64,000 nucleotides of DNA, taken from Sphagnum compactum (taxonomy: Eukaryota > Bryophyta > Sphagnopsida > Sphagnales). The notes below the pieces were generated by a model. It was not told the origin of the DNA, did no database searches, and saw only the letters and a list, made by a program, of their open reading frames with translations. The stretch's first letter is position 1. The number at the start of each line of letters is the position of its first letter. The translations under genes and the position numbers were made by a program. Positions 1-11,869 of this stretch are shown here, in pieces. Where the stretch lies: contig OZ234502.1 in the NCBI GenBank assembly GCA_965153455.1, positions 11,191,495 through 11,255,494 of the forward strand, given 5' to 3'.

Positions 1-215
1 CTGCTGGAAGCTAATCAAGTCTTGCACTGGAGCTTTACTGATTGAGCAAATGCTTTGGACCTACGGAATTCTTCTTCTTCTTTCTTCTGTTGGAAGCTGA
101 TCAAGTCTTGCACTGAAGCTTCACTGATTGAGCAAGTGGCTTGGGGATATGGCATGCAGGTGGAAATGCTTCTTCTTTTTCTTCTGCTGGAGGCTTTGAT
201 CAAGTCTTCAAGCAA
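1..215. repeat. Imperfect tandem repeat, unit about 86-97 bp
   Basis: Three diverged copies begin at about 1, 87 and 184. Each opens with ctgctggaagctaatcaag or a close variant and carries the word atcaagtcttgcactg (shortened in the third). The first two copies continue in parallel through tgattgagcaa. The unit length is not a multiple of three, which argues against a coding repeat. The array may extend left beyond the window. Confidence 0.7.
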
Positions 216-1820
216 AGTGAAGAAGAATTCTTCAAGTGCTCCTGGGAGTGCTCATCATCATAATTCATTCATGTAGAAAATTTGATAAAGGTTTTTGTTT
301 TGTATGTTCTGCCATTAATTTACAAGATGATGGGATCATGGTTTTGGCATTACCTACTCATAGACTAGCGAAGCCTCCAGAAAAGTCTTGTATGCCTGTG
401 AAGCCCAAAAAGAGAAGCAAATGTTGCAGGAAGAGTTGAAATTTTTTATTGTGGTGCTTGCTTGCTTGCTTAGTGTTTTATACTTACTCAGAGACGTTTG
501 CTGGCGCGTGCTTTACTGATTTGCATGTCCTTGCAGATGATGCATCAGCCAATGAGGTCAACATCCAAATGAGCGAAATGAGCTAGTTCTTGCCAGTATC
601 AATCCTGCACAATGTGACAAACTGATCATCTTCAGGATCAGAACTTCGTGTGTCTTCCAAACTAAATGGTGAAGTCCTCTCGCTGTTTTTGCACCTCATT
701 TGGACAATCCCATTCTGCAAAATTGTAGTGGTTTTTTGCAATAAGAAGTGTTGTCTGCGTGTCACACCCACCACCACCAACCTTCATAAAAGCTTTCATC
801 AAAGACAACTCTCTGCTTGGGTTCTTGTTGAGCTCTGAAGAGTTCTTGTTGATCAGACTTGTTAGGATGCTAAAATAGCAGTGTGAGAATTTCTGTGAAC
901 TCATTCTTCCAGTGGAAGAAATTTTTGGTCGCAACTAAAATTGATGCCATCACTACTGAACAGCTTCTGCCTAATGATGGAATGATACAGCACAAGCTTT
1001 GTGTAGTAGGAACTTGCAGCTGCACTGACATTCAAAGAAGACTGACTCCTCAAGTACATATACTGGGTACATTTCCATCAAACATACCAGATCTCTCCCT
1101 GAAGGAGCACTTGAAAGTAGGTCAAACTATATGCATTGAGAGCAAGGAAATGGGTATTGGCCTCCAATCCAACAAAAAGCTTGGATCTGCACAAATCTGA
1201 CTTTGTGAATTCGGACAAGAGTTGAAACTGTTGTGTTTTTATAAAAGATCAGTTTTCAGGGCTGATTGGAAAACAGGGTTGGCATACCAGGTCCAATTCC
1301 CGACTTTTGTGCATTTGTGCAGATTTTATTTGCATCATCATGATGCCAATCTTGCAGCAATGCAATCTGGCTGCTGTGCAAGAAAGGAGCTGGACATAGT
1401 ATATTGTGAGTGGGGGAATCTGATGAGAGCCTGAGATCTCTCCTCTGTGAGACTTTCAAGCTTTCAAGCAAGCATGGGGTTCATTCATTCTTAACTTTCC
1501 TCAGATTCATGGCTTTCCATCTGACAGCCAAATAACCTTTTTCTCCTTCAGGAAGAACATTTCTAGTATCTCCCTCTCAAGTGACAAGAGAATGTTGAGC
1601 TCTTCCAAAACTATTGTCAAAATTTCCATGAGATGTTAAATTCTTCAGCACCCTGTCCTCCCTGCAACTGATCATGGTAAACAACCTCTAATCTCATGAT
1701 GGAATCATGATGCAATCAGGCAGACAATGATTAAAAATCTACATATTTCTGTCTTCATGCAAATACATGTTTGGTATTATGGTTGAAGCCTGCAACCATT
1801 GATCTGCATCTTCTAGGGGT

Positions 1821-1878
1821 GAAAGAAAGTGTTCATAAGAGTGACTTTTGAAAGAAAGTGTTCATAAGATTGACTTTT
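1821..1878. repeat. 29-bp direct tandem duplication
   Basis: The unit gaaagaaagtgttcataaga followed by gtgactttt (or ttgactttt) occurs twice back to back with one mismatch. No gene is evident around it. Confidence 0.8.
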
Positions 1879-2691
1879 GAATCATGCATGGTTCAATAGT
1901 CAATCTAGACCCTATACAACCAAGTAGACATTTGAGACAATTGTTGAAATCATTGCACAAGAATAAGGAAGATAATCAACCTTTGAACCTCCCTTATATA
2001 ACCATGAGACCTTCTTAAAATCTAACCTTTAAAAAACATAAGATGCTTGATGTTCCATTTTTAACCATAAATACAAGATATACATAAAGTTATTTCGCCA
2101 TTATCCTCCCATCAATTTCTGATCGATCCTTACCCTTATCAGCATATACATTGATTCATGCACTTATCCTAAAATTCAGTGTAAACATGTTAGATTAGTA
2201 CCATTATCTTTATCCAGTATGAAAATATTGATTACAATTGCCATTCATATTATTGTCTTTTGTTAATAGGGTTGCCAACATCCAATACATCCCCAAAAGG
2301 CCGTACCTTCTTGTATGTTTTAAGAGTGTAAATTGCCAAACAGATTTGGTGACAAACTTCATATTCAGCACTTCTCTCCCCAAGAAAAACAGATCGATTG
2401 GACAAACCCTAGTAGATGTTAAACAAGCGCAAATAGGAAATTCTCTTTTAATCCTGATTTCAAGCTTTGAACGCAAAGAGTGGTGTTCAGTGCTCAAATC
2501 TAAATGTACAATAATCCATGGGCACCTTCATCTAACTGGAACAGTATTTTCAAAACTTTGCAACTGGCAAAAACCTTATGCCCCCACCTGGCCCACCCTT
2601 CCCACCTTCTCAAGACGGATCTCAAAACACAACCAAACATTGAAAACCAATGATAGCCATTTTCTCTGAGAAAAATGCTAACAAACAACAA

Positions 2692-5600
2692 CTACCGGAG
2701 CTCACCTTCCCCATGAGCAAACGTGCAGTGTGGCCCTAAAGCACAATACCCTCTTGCGAAGTATCGGCAAAGCTTGGTCTTGTAGTATTGGAGGGGTGGA
2801 GATCCTTGAAAAAAATCTTCAACCATGTCATCTTCATCATCAAAAAGTTGCATCAACTCAAATGGTATGTGGTCTGCATGATCTGTTGGGTTCAACCATG
2901 GAAGATCGTACAGTTCACCAAGAAATCCATCCTCAACATCACTTTCGTCATACTCAACAAAGAGGTCAACATCTTCATCATCATCAGAGTCAAAAATGAG
3001 GAGAGGGTGGACAAGGTTGCGTTCATCCCATAGCTTACAGCTGCATGACTGCTTCTTATCCTTCCACTCCGCCCCACAAGTGTAGCAAAACTCATATCCA
3101 CACCTACATCATAAGACATGATCCCAAACTTAGTGCCTCACAAATCTGGTCAAGAAAAAAAGATAAAGCTCTCTCCATTTGTGCCCCTTAGAGCACAATG
3201 GAGTCAAATAAAAGGTGCACCAAGTACAAGGATGCAAACTAACTTAGAAGACTTTTTGACAAAAGATGGACCTGCCATGACTGCCTCTTTCCCATACCAT
3301 AGGAACTCCCTCGTTTCCAAAGGTGGGCTATATGCATCTTTGCAATGGTGTTATCTTGGGAGGTCACCCAGCCCAATTCTATTTTCAGCCTAGGGTGCTT
3401 AGCTTTGGAGTTCACAACAGATCCTACAGTCCCACCTACGTAGGGCTGCACCACTACAAAGGACCCAAGTATTATGTAGAGATGCCTGGATTGACAATAC
3501 AAGATCTCAGAAGGAGGAACAAATAGCAAGCAGTTTGGCCATGAAAAAGCCATTCAGAGTACAGGGAAGCATTGAGAGCATTTGCATAGAGAGGGTCTAC
3601 ACAGTTTGGGTTGTGGTCAGGGCCTCCTGCATCAGCAACATATCATTTAGGCACACCACTTATGTGACCAACACATCCTAGTGCCTGGACCACACAAGAC
3701 CTGGTTTAGTGACATATGCAGAAAATGATTTGTCTTGGAACAAAAACAGAGGAAGGGGAAACCTGCAGGTCATGTGGTAGCAACCCTCTGCAAGCTCAAT
3801 CATTCGACAACACTTACGGCAGCGCTGCCAATTCTGATTCTCAGCCAACTTGTACAGATTGCTGTCTTCAGAATCCCGTAGATGCAAAGGAAGTTGCTGA
3901 TATTCTTGGCATGACCGGTTGAGGTGCCATGGTACTCGACATTCAACACAAAAACTCCGTGCACATTCCACACATGCGGTGCGGCCAATATTCATTGCAT
4001 GAGGATTTGATGATGAGTTGGCCTAAACACAAGGAAAGATCAGTACTGAATTTTGAGAGTGTGCACAAACATAAGCAAGGAGATTGCAACCCTGTGAAGT
4101 GAGACTCATTTCAGAGGCAAACCTCAAAAAAAGCAGTAACTCAGATAACTTCACAGCACAATAGCCAGATTTGACCAGAAATTCCAGGATCACTTAATAG
4201 AAGGGCTTGAGGACAGACATTTTGGGACGAACGCAACCCAGTCTTGTTCATAAGAGCTGAGCAATTTCGGTACGGGCAATATACTCTGTCACCTTCAGGA
4301 ATACTGGCCTCTGCCAGGCGTTTGGTTAATGAGTTGAACACATCTGCAGTGAGCAGCTTCTGACACTTAGCCAGTGTCAATGGCTGGAGACAGTCAGCCT
4401 GTGGCCACAGATACAACAACCACTTATGATGAGTGACACTAAAGCAATGAAGACTCACCATTCCAAAACAGCTCTGCATTAGAAAATGAATGACTAGATC
4501 ATGTAATCTCTCTGTCCACATTGGATGCAATCTCTTCTGTTGTCACAAACATTGTATGAACCCAATTTCCAGAGATATGGAAAACTCCTCTATGAGACAA
4601 TACATAGCATACAAGAAGCATAAGACAAGTCCAATGAATCTGAATTGTACTTTTCACTGGTACAAGTGCAAAAGTTACTGGAGCAGTACCTGTGGACAAC
4701 GCACTGGAACCTGACCAGCTTGCACCTGGACTTCTGCATGTCGCTTCATGCATGGCTCACAGAACTTGTGCAAACAATGTTCCACCAGAGACATATCTGA
4801 TGACGGCTTCTCCTCAAGGCATATTGGACAATGCTCCAAAGTTGGGGCCTGTCTGCACCACGGACAGTATAAACACTTGCATGACTACAATGATGAATTG
4901 GAGTATTGGAAGTGAGACAATTGGCATACAATCCACAGGCACAAGGGGCAAAAAGCCAGAGTAGAGAGCATACTCCTTGCTGCTAGTTGAGGTGACTGCA
5001 GTTATTGGATGTCCTGCCAAGTGGGCAATGATGGCATCGTTTGCCAATGCATTAACAGGAGATCTTCTATCTCTATGCATATACTTGAGCTTGAAGCTGT
5101 AGAGATCCCTGATGCTCTCCATGACCTGGCTCCAGAGGTCCAATAAGGTGGCCTGTTTGGCTCTCCAAACCCTATTCACCTGAACAGTGAGCAACCAAGA
5201 AACCAGCCTGGCTTAGATTCTTGTCCATAGGCTCTCCAGTCTGTTTCAGCTCTTGTTCACCACATTGTGAGAAACTACTGGACACATGTTGTCCTTGACT
5301 CATGCTGAACAGCAAACATGGTAATGCAGCATGTGACAGAACACAATGGCATGCACACCAGACACATATATGGAGTGTGTAGTACTTCCTTGATCATGGG
5401 GTGTTCTACTTGATATGATTCTCATGTTGGCGAATGGCTAGTTCTCTTACCCGATCAACACAATTTCCCCACCATATGACAAGGCTACAGAAGTCAAGTG
5501 GTCCCCTGCTTCTATATCCCATGTGTCGGTGCAACAATCCCTTTCTGAGTGCTTTATATTATGACTTCCAGAGATGGAACAAACATGTTTAGGTCTTTGA

Positions 5601-6209
5601 CGGTCCCGTCTTAGAATGGGTAGTCGAGAGCCGTAGACAACATGATGGTCAGGGAGTGCACAACAGGAGGAAGGGAGAGACAGATCTATTGGTCAATACA
5701 ACCACGGGTTGGTCCACAGGGATATTTCGCATTCATGTCGGTACCAGCAACAGAGTACGCCGCAGGAAACCAAAAAAATTCGTTAAGAAGACATCATAGC
5801 GCACCTGATTGCACACAATTCGTGATGTTCCATAGGCGACGATATGCTTTAAATTGAGACTGCGAGCGACTGTAAGGCCTTCCAGCAACGCCGTGTACTC
5901 CGCCACATGCCAGCTCATTCCTTGTCCGACATACTTATCGTCCTGCGACACCACAGCATTCGCAGGATCGAACAACATCCAGGCATATCCAATGTGTCCG
6001 TCGCCGTTCCGTTCCCCTTGGAACCTGAGTTCGAAAGAGTAACGACTACCATCGAACTCCCCCCTCCCACCACCACCTCCCAAACCCTTCTCGCCACCGT
6101 CGTCAATTCGATGTCCAGAAACCTCACCACGCCCCATACCACCACCACCGACAACATCCGACCGACATCGCTCCATTTCCCGCGGATCTTGCATCAACGC
6201 ACCTGCCAT
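2692..6209 (-). CDS. RBR-type E3 ubiquitin ligase with RNase H-like N-terminus and C-terminal CCCH zinc finger
   Basis: Six exons join in phase: 5805-6209, 4974-5179, 4690-4852, 4219-4398, 3763-4022 and 2692-3103, giving 541 residues. All introns fit GT-AG. After a Gly-rich leader comes an RNase H-like (RVT_3) region at about 50-200, where the usual acidic catalytic residues look mostly lost. RING1 follows (C212, C215, C230, H232, C235, C238, C256, C261), then IBR (C299 to C356) and RING2 (C386 to C414). The expected catalytic cysteine, C399 in EGCYHM, is present. RBR ligases accept ubiquitin from E2 onto this cysteine before passing it to substrate. An acidic stretch leads to a final CCCH finger, C517-x7-C525-x5-C531-x3-H535, preceded by YYKTKLC as in TTP-type RNA-binding fingers. 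The RNase H-like plus RBR pairing is known in plants; the terminal CCCH is the unusual part. The exon 4 donor (gtctgt) is the weakest junction. The start is the first ATG of the open frame. Confidence 0.88.
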
Positions 6210-6690
6210 ACACTCTTCTTCTCTCCACCCACACCCCCGTCTCCTCCTTCCCTTTTCTCACAGCCTCCAGTACCTTATCGAAGAGGAAGCAAAAACTCGA
6301 TCCATGCCCCGATCATACACCAAATAAAAACCAAATATTAAAAAAACCAACAGAAATCCCAGTATACGCCTGATGTTTCTCGACGCAGCCAGCAAGCGAG
6401 CGAGCAAGCAAACGGGCAAGTGAAAGAACCTACTGTACGGTTTTGCACATGCCGTGCGCAACAACGAGGAAGAAGAAAAACAAGAAGACAACGAAAAAAC
6501 GAAGAAAAGAACAAGAAGAAGGGCAACGAGGGATCGATTCCCGCTTCCTGCAGGAAACAACCCTCCTCAGAAGCTCTTAATAAGAAAAAAACCCAGCACA
6601 CCCCCGAAAAAAGAGTGAAGAAACAAGGAGTTCCTAAAATAAAACATTTAAATTTTTTAGCTCACGTACTTTATGTTTTGAGGAAATCTT
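6210..6690. promoter_or_regulatory. Probable 5' leader and promoter of the RBR gene
   Basis: Just upstream of the RBR start the minus strand is strongly purine-rich (GGAGGAGA-type runs at about 6210-6260), like a GA-rich plant leader. Farther up lies a GC-richer segment with many aag and gag words. I see no clear TATA box. The reading frames here look accidental. Confidence 0.35.
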
Positions 6691-6698
6691 ACAAATAA

Positions 6699-7545
6699 CA
6701 AAGTGCACGGGTAATTTGCAAGAACCGGATCCATAAATAGCTATTACATGAAATGTTAGTTCACTCAAGATAAATAAGAAAACAAATTCGAACCACCAAA
6801 TCTAGAAATTTGATCAACCTGAAAAAATTATCTTCAGGCCTACAAATAACCTTATTTTGTTGGACATTGAAAATAACGATCCCTTTCTAACATTTTCATC
6901 GATCTTTTTAAAACTCTCACAAACCTACCAAACCTTGTTACACATGTAATTATTAGTTCACTCAGAATAGCTAAGAAAAAAAATATTCAAGCCACCAAAT
7001 CCAACAATTTTAGTGACCATAACATTTTTTTACACACCTACACATAAGCCTACTTTACACCCTCTATATATTAATGCACTATTACTCTAACCAGTAATAA
7101 CCCTTGTGTATTAAAAACCAGCATACCTAAATGTAATTTGTGAGAAAAATATTTAAAACAAAGTGCACATGAAATTTACAAGAACACTGTCTATAAATAG
7201 TTATTAGGTGTGGACTGTGAACCAATCGTTAGTTCATTCAAGTTAACTATTTAAATCATCAAATTCAGTCATCCCATTGGTTTTTTAAAAAAAATCTTCA
7301 AACCTACACACACTCTTGTTTTGTTTTGCTGAACATTGAGAATAATGGTCGCTTTCTATCATTTTCATTGGTTCTGTAAAAGTCTCGCAAACCTACCAAA
7401 CCCTATTAGGTACACATTTAACAATTAATTCACTCAAGGTAACTAAGGAAAACAATTCAAACCATCAAATCCAGTAATTTCATTGATCATAACATTTATT
7501 CTGCACACCTACACACAAGTCTACTCATAAGCCCTTGTCTGTGTA
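6699..7545 (+). repeat. Tandemly duplicated AT-rich dispersed repeat, about 460-bp unit
   Basis: Unit 1 starts near 6699 (aaagtgcacgggtaatttgc) and unit 2 near 7161 (aaagtgcacatgaaatttac). Both continue in parallel through words such as cataaatag, ttagttcact, accaaatc, acattgagaataa, ctcacaaacctaccaaacc and acacacctacac. Each unit contains two related half-units. The same family appears in reverse orientation near 56.95-57.29 kb. No coding capacity is visible. It may be a non-autonomous element or part of a larger retroelement. Confidence 0.75.
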
Positions 7546-8200
7546 GAGAGAGGATTAAAAAGGATGACCTACACAACCGGTGTTTTTTTCCGTTTTTTTT
7601 CCAATTTTGTGATGTAGCCAAACTGGCCTTCTTGTCTATAGCCAAATTTGGTTATTTTCAAAATCAAATACCTGCCCAACACGGTACACTGCCTGGACTC
7701 TGAGAGGGGGCCAATTTTGGAGCCCTTTTTTTGGGTGTTGGAAAACCTTTTAGTTATTTGTGTCACTAAAATATGAAAAAGTAAAATTCAAGGGGGGTTT
7801 TCTTTTTTTTTTCAGGCAGACCTAAAGAGGCAGTAAGTGCTAAGGAAATCAAACAAATAAAAGGAGGATATAAGTCCTGGTAATATTCAATCTTAATAAT
7901 TCTAATGTTTCCCTTTTATTTTCTTGAATTACCATTAAAAGTTCTGTTTTCTCATTTTTAAGTAGTGCATAAGAGAGTCTATAGCCTATCAATTGTTATG
8001 GATAATAAGTACCCACCAAGGATTTTTTCAGATTTTGTTTTTTTTTGACACAAATGGAGAAATCTATTGCAAGAAAAATTGAAAAACAACCAGCCTAGGG
8101 TGACCCTTTTTTTCCAGAATTTTTGTTTTTGAATTACACAAATGAAAAAAAATCATTGCAAAGAGATAAAACAGCACAACTGCAAGGGGAACGTGGGGAG
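7546..8200. other. AT-rich intergenic sequence with a repeat fragment
   Basis: Poly-T and poly-A runs dominate. Positions 7565-7640, read on the minus strand, match the dispersed family with the core catcacaaaattg found at 43.9, 51.6, 53.9 and 54.7 kb. No gene is seen. Confidence 0.4.
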
Positions 8201-8221
8201 CACTCAACCTACACAATTAAC

Positions 8222-9190
8222 CTAATGCATCCTTAGGGGGACCATCATGGTACCATCTAACAAATCTACCCACCAGTAGATAACCAAGTTTCTACCCCAC
8301 ATCTTGTGGAAAAACTCAAGAACACTTACTCCTCTAACAGTGTTTTTTCTATTAGACCCAAAGCAACTACCCCAGCCCTTCCATAATCCAGCAGGCCATT
8401 TCATATGTTGTAGGTTCTTTCTTGTACTGATGCATTCTCCTGAGTTTGGGAACACCCTCGGACTCACACCCTCGGGTGCGTTCTCCTAAGGGCCTTAGGA
8501 GAACGCACTTGTGCAAGAACCTACAACTCTCTTTTTATTTCCTCACATTTTTGTCATTTCATAGAAAAAAAAAGTTCCATAGGAACATGGGAACATATAA
8601 AATTGGGGGAGTTCCCCCGGCATAATAGCCCAGGGTTCTTCTGCTGGGGGAGATCCCTCAAAATACAAATAGAAATAAAAAGGGCGTTGATTATTGAGTT
8701 TTCTGACCGTTCTTGATATGGCAACTCTCCCTATTGAAGACTATGTCACTTGTTTCAACCCAACTAACCCAAATAATTATGCCTCAAAGTAGGGACCAGA
8801 GGCCCATGACTTCGTGAAATCACCTTGGCACTACGTCTCAACAAAGTTGTCATACTTCCATTGCATTAAAGCTACATGCGGTTCCGAATGGTGGGGGGCA
8901 TACATCAAGCAATTGAGGATGATGTGGGTGAGCTCCCCTGCTCTTTGAGCATACTTACAATGCCAAAACCCTGTGTTGAATCAATTCCTCTGCATTTGCC
9001 CAAAACTTGCAGCCATGGTCCCCCTCAGTATTTGCTTTGGTTCTCCACATGTTTATAGCAATCGCCTTATTCCACATAACCCAAATAAAACCAGCCTCCT
9101 TACTTTGTTGCTTTTGCCAAGTGTTCAACCATTTGCGCCTAAAATTTGGTAGCGGCAGACTAGAGTATCTTTTTGCAACAATATTCAATT
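8222..9190 (-). mobile_element. Degenerate non-LTR retroelement (LINE-like) remnants
   Basis: On the minus strand 8955-9188 encodes a stretch with FIWVMWNKAIAINMWR and then GCKFWANAEELIQH, which fits the zinc-binding domain that follows reverse transcriptase in plant LINEs (reverse transcriptase zinc-binding family). After an apparent frameshift a further segment reads GELTHIILNC, where the last Cys/His pairs of that domain would be. The minus frame at 8222-8467 (WKGWGSCFGSNRKN) may be another piece of the same element. Frames are short and broken, so nothing functional remains. The family call is by motif look only. Confidence 0.45.
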
Positions 9191-9699
9191 TAGGCTTCTA
9201 TTCTCTCAACAATTATAGACCCAAGGATAATGATTAAAAGAACAATTCAACCCCTCTTTTACACTCATAAAATCCCTGGGTCTACCTCAAGCTCTTTTAG
9301 CTTACCACAATACGACATGAACTGTGTTCTCTTTTGCCCTTTCCTAATCTTAACAATTTTAACTTGCATCATCTTTCCTTTTACTCTCGACTAAGGCAAA
9401 GCAAAAGACCAATCACCAGGATATAAGACAACATCTTGTGGGTAGGACTGGGACACAGTCATTGTCAAGTGGCATGGAATTAGTGTTGTGAGAAGAAGGG
9501 TGCTGAAGGCCTAGGGCTGGTGGATCCAAGGGAAGCAATTAAAACACTCCTTTCAAAGTGGGTGCTACATACACTTGTTGAACTCATATAATCCAATATA
9601 CAATGTTTCCATGAATTTCATTCAACGAATATTAACCCCACAAAGACGGGAAATGGCTTTCTAGCCTCAAATGGTGCTTATAACAAGACTACTAGAGGG

Positions 9700-11850
9700 A
9701 TCCTAGGTCCTCAATTTGAAATAGGGTTGGGAAAGCTTGGGTTGAAATAATGAAGGAGGCGCGAATAGATCCCTAAAACATCATTAAACATTCTCACAAA
9801 TAAATTTTTAGTGGAATTAAGTAATGTAGTTGTGCAAGGAAGGCTTTTCAAAGAAAAAGGTTGTAGAATTGTCTTTGAAAAGTTAGAGATCAATTTTAGA
9901 TGTGTGAATTGTCAAAGACAAGATGTTCGTGTAAGGGGAAGAATTGAAGGAAAAAGTTGACATCCTTATTTAAGAGGAGTTGATATATTTCATAGTTGTT
10001 TCAAAATTGGAAGAGAAATGAGGAGGGGTGTTCTGGTCCTTTGATGAGACTTGCTTGAACAAAGAATGAGTTGGAATAGATGAAGGACTCAAATAATCCA
10101 GTTCTAGAAATTGTGTTTCAAACCTTTCCTTCTTTTAGTTTAAAATGCAACCATAAGATATATATAAGTGATAGACATTCTTAAAAGGGTGGAAGTATTT
10201 CCAATGTGGTCAAAATCATCACATATTCGTGGCCAATTCAAAGATTCAATGTTGGCCACACTGGTTTTCATGGCATTAAACAAATTGAAAAAAAATTTAA
10301 GAGCACTTGACAATAACCAATACTCTTGAGTTTGGTTTAAAATATACTGCCTAACAACTGGAAGTAATGTATTTGTAATTGTTTTAGCCACAGCCCAAGT
10401 TTAGCCCACCAACAATTTCGAAAACAAGTGTAAAGCCTATTAGTGTCCATAACATATGGAAATTACATTTCAACATTCAAGAGTTTCTTGAAACAAGATA
10501 ATTCTTGAAGCAAATTGTGTTTTCATAGGAGTCTTGAGCATCCTCATTGACAACCTTGCAATGATATAAAACATCTTTCCATTTTTACCTCCACTTCCCC
10601 GAGTTTTTAGTTTAAGTAATAGTTTTTTGCAATGATGTTTAAACAAACTTCAAACTAACTATAGTTTGAAAAACCTTGACAAATTTTGGCATCACTAGTG
10701 GCATACTGAGCTGCCTTTGACATTACATGGCCAAAACATGATCCTACAAATGGGGTAGGGAATTGAAGGGGAGAACATGAAATTATTGACTTTAAAGCAT
10801 TAGTCAATGTGTTCAAATTGGAGCCTTTGTCTTTAACATAAACGATGACTTTGTCAAACAAACCAAATGAATCTAGTAAAAATTTTACCTAGTTTGCCAT
10901 GGTTGCACTAATTGTATTTTGCATTTCAAAAACCCTAATAATAGCATGGGTGGGTTCCTAAAGTTGACAACCGTATCAAATGTATCATACCCATTGCGTG
11001 ACATCCAAAGATCAAAAGAGGTTCTGCATGTAATACAAGAAGTAAGAGTTGGGAGAACATGTCACTTTTCCTTGGTTTTTGTCATAATATCTGGAAGGAC
11101 TTCATTCACCATTTGCTTTTGAAATGGAAATTGAACTCACCCACATTAACAAAAAAATTAAATGTTTCAACCATGGATTTTCCACAAATGACAAAAGACG
11201 ATATCTTTTAACAATGTATCACATCAAATTTTCCAATAAAATTGCTTGTGTCAGGTCTGATTTTGCATAAGGTTTTTGATTGCCAAAAGAATCTATAATT
11301 TAAAAAGGAGGAACAATTTTATTTTTATTTGTAACTTGTTTCTCATTGATAGTTTCTGCCATTATTTGTAGCAAAAAAATAACCCCCACCTTTTATACAC
11401 TTTGAGAATTTCATTAGAAGCATGTTTTTTCATTGAGCTTGTACCATGGTCTTTATTATAGTTTAAAAGCCCTTTTATGCTTCCCTTGGGATAGCTTCCC
11501 AACATTGATTTGCACTATAGAAGGGTGACATAAAACACATCGTAATAAATGTGGATTGTAAGAATTTATTGTAGCAACCCCATTAACAACAAAAAAAAAC
11601 CCTAGTAATTATAGGTGTAATGGAAATGGTACCATAACTTTTGATTAGCTTGGAGTTGTGGAATGAAAAGTTGCCAAATTGGTTCCATATTAAGATTAAA
11701 TGCCTTTTTTGATCCAATAGGGGGTGATTCAATTGGGGCGACATTATGTGATGACATAAACTCATCATGTTTATTACACATTTCAGCTATCACACTTGGT
11801 GATGCCATCCTTATAGTTGCATACATAAGGTTCACAAAAAGTTATGAAAT
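9700..11850 (-). pseudogene. Decayed hAT-type transposase with BED zinc finger
   Basis: Minus-strand fragments appear in the right order for a BED/hAT transposase. Near 11,800 is a leader with MASPSVIAEMCNKHDEF. Between about 11,400 and 11,560 is a BED-like finger: CVLCHPSIVQ, then GTSSMKKHASNEI, giving C-x2-C and H residues, separated by a frameshift with stops. At 10,655-10,861 comes the RNase H-like core segment, VYVKDKGSNLNTLTNALK followed by CFGHVMSKAAQYA. At 10,140-10,391 is AKTITNTLLPVVRQYILNQ with EYWLLSSALKFFFNL. Several stops and frameshifts separate them, so the element is inactive. Terminal inverted repeats were not found by eye. It sits in the repeat block between the RBR and LWD genes. 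Confidence 0.7.
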
Positions 11851-11869
11851 ATAGCCAACAAAGAATAAC

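Larger units (their letters stand above)
1..2691. other. Window edge, no confident gene; imperfect tandem repeats
   Basis: No long coding region is convincing here. A possible last exon of a gene entering from the left lies at about 536-585 on the plus strand: an acceptor-like tgtccttgcag is followed by a short acidic reading frame that ends NIQMSEMS and a TAG. This is weak. The reading frame at 883-1200 (105 residues) is not recognised. Positions 1-215 hold an imperfect tandem repeat and 1821-1878 a 29-bp duplication, listed separately. The part nearest 2691 is probably the 3' untranslated region of the minus-strand RBR gene. Confidence 0.3.
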
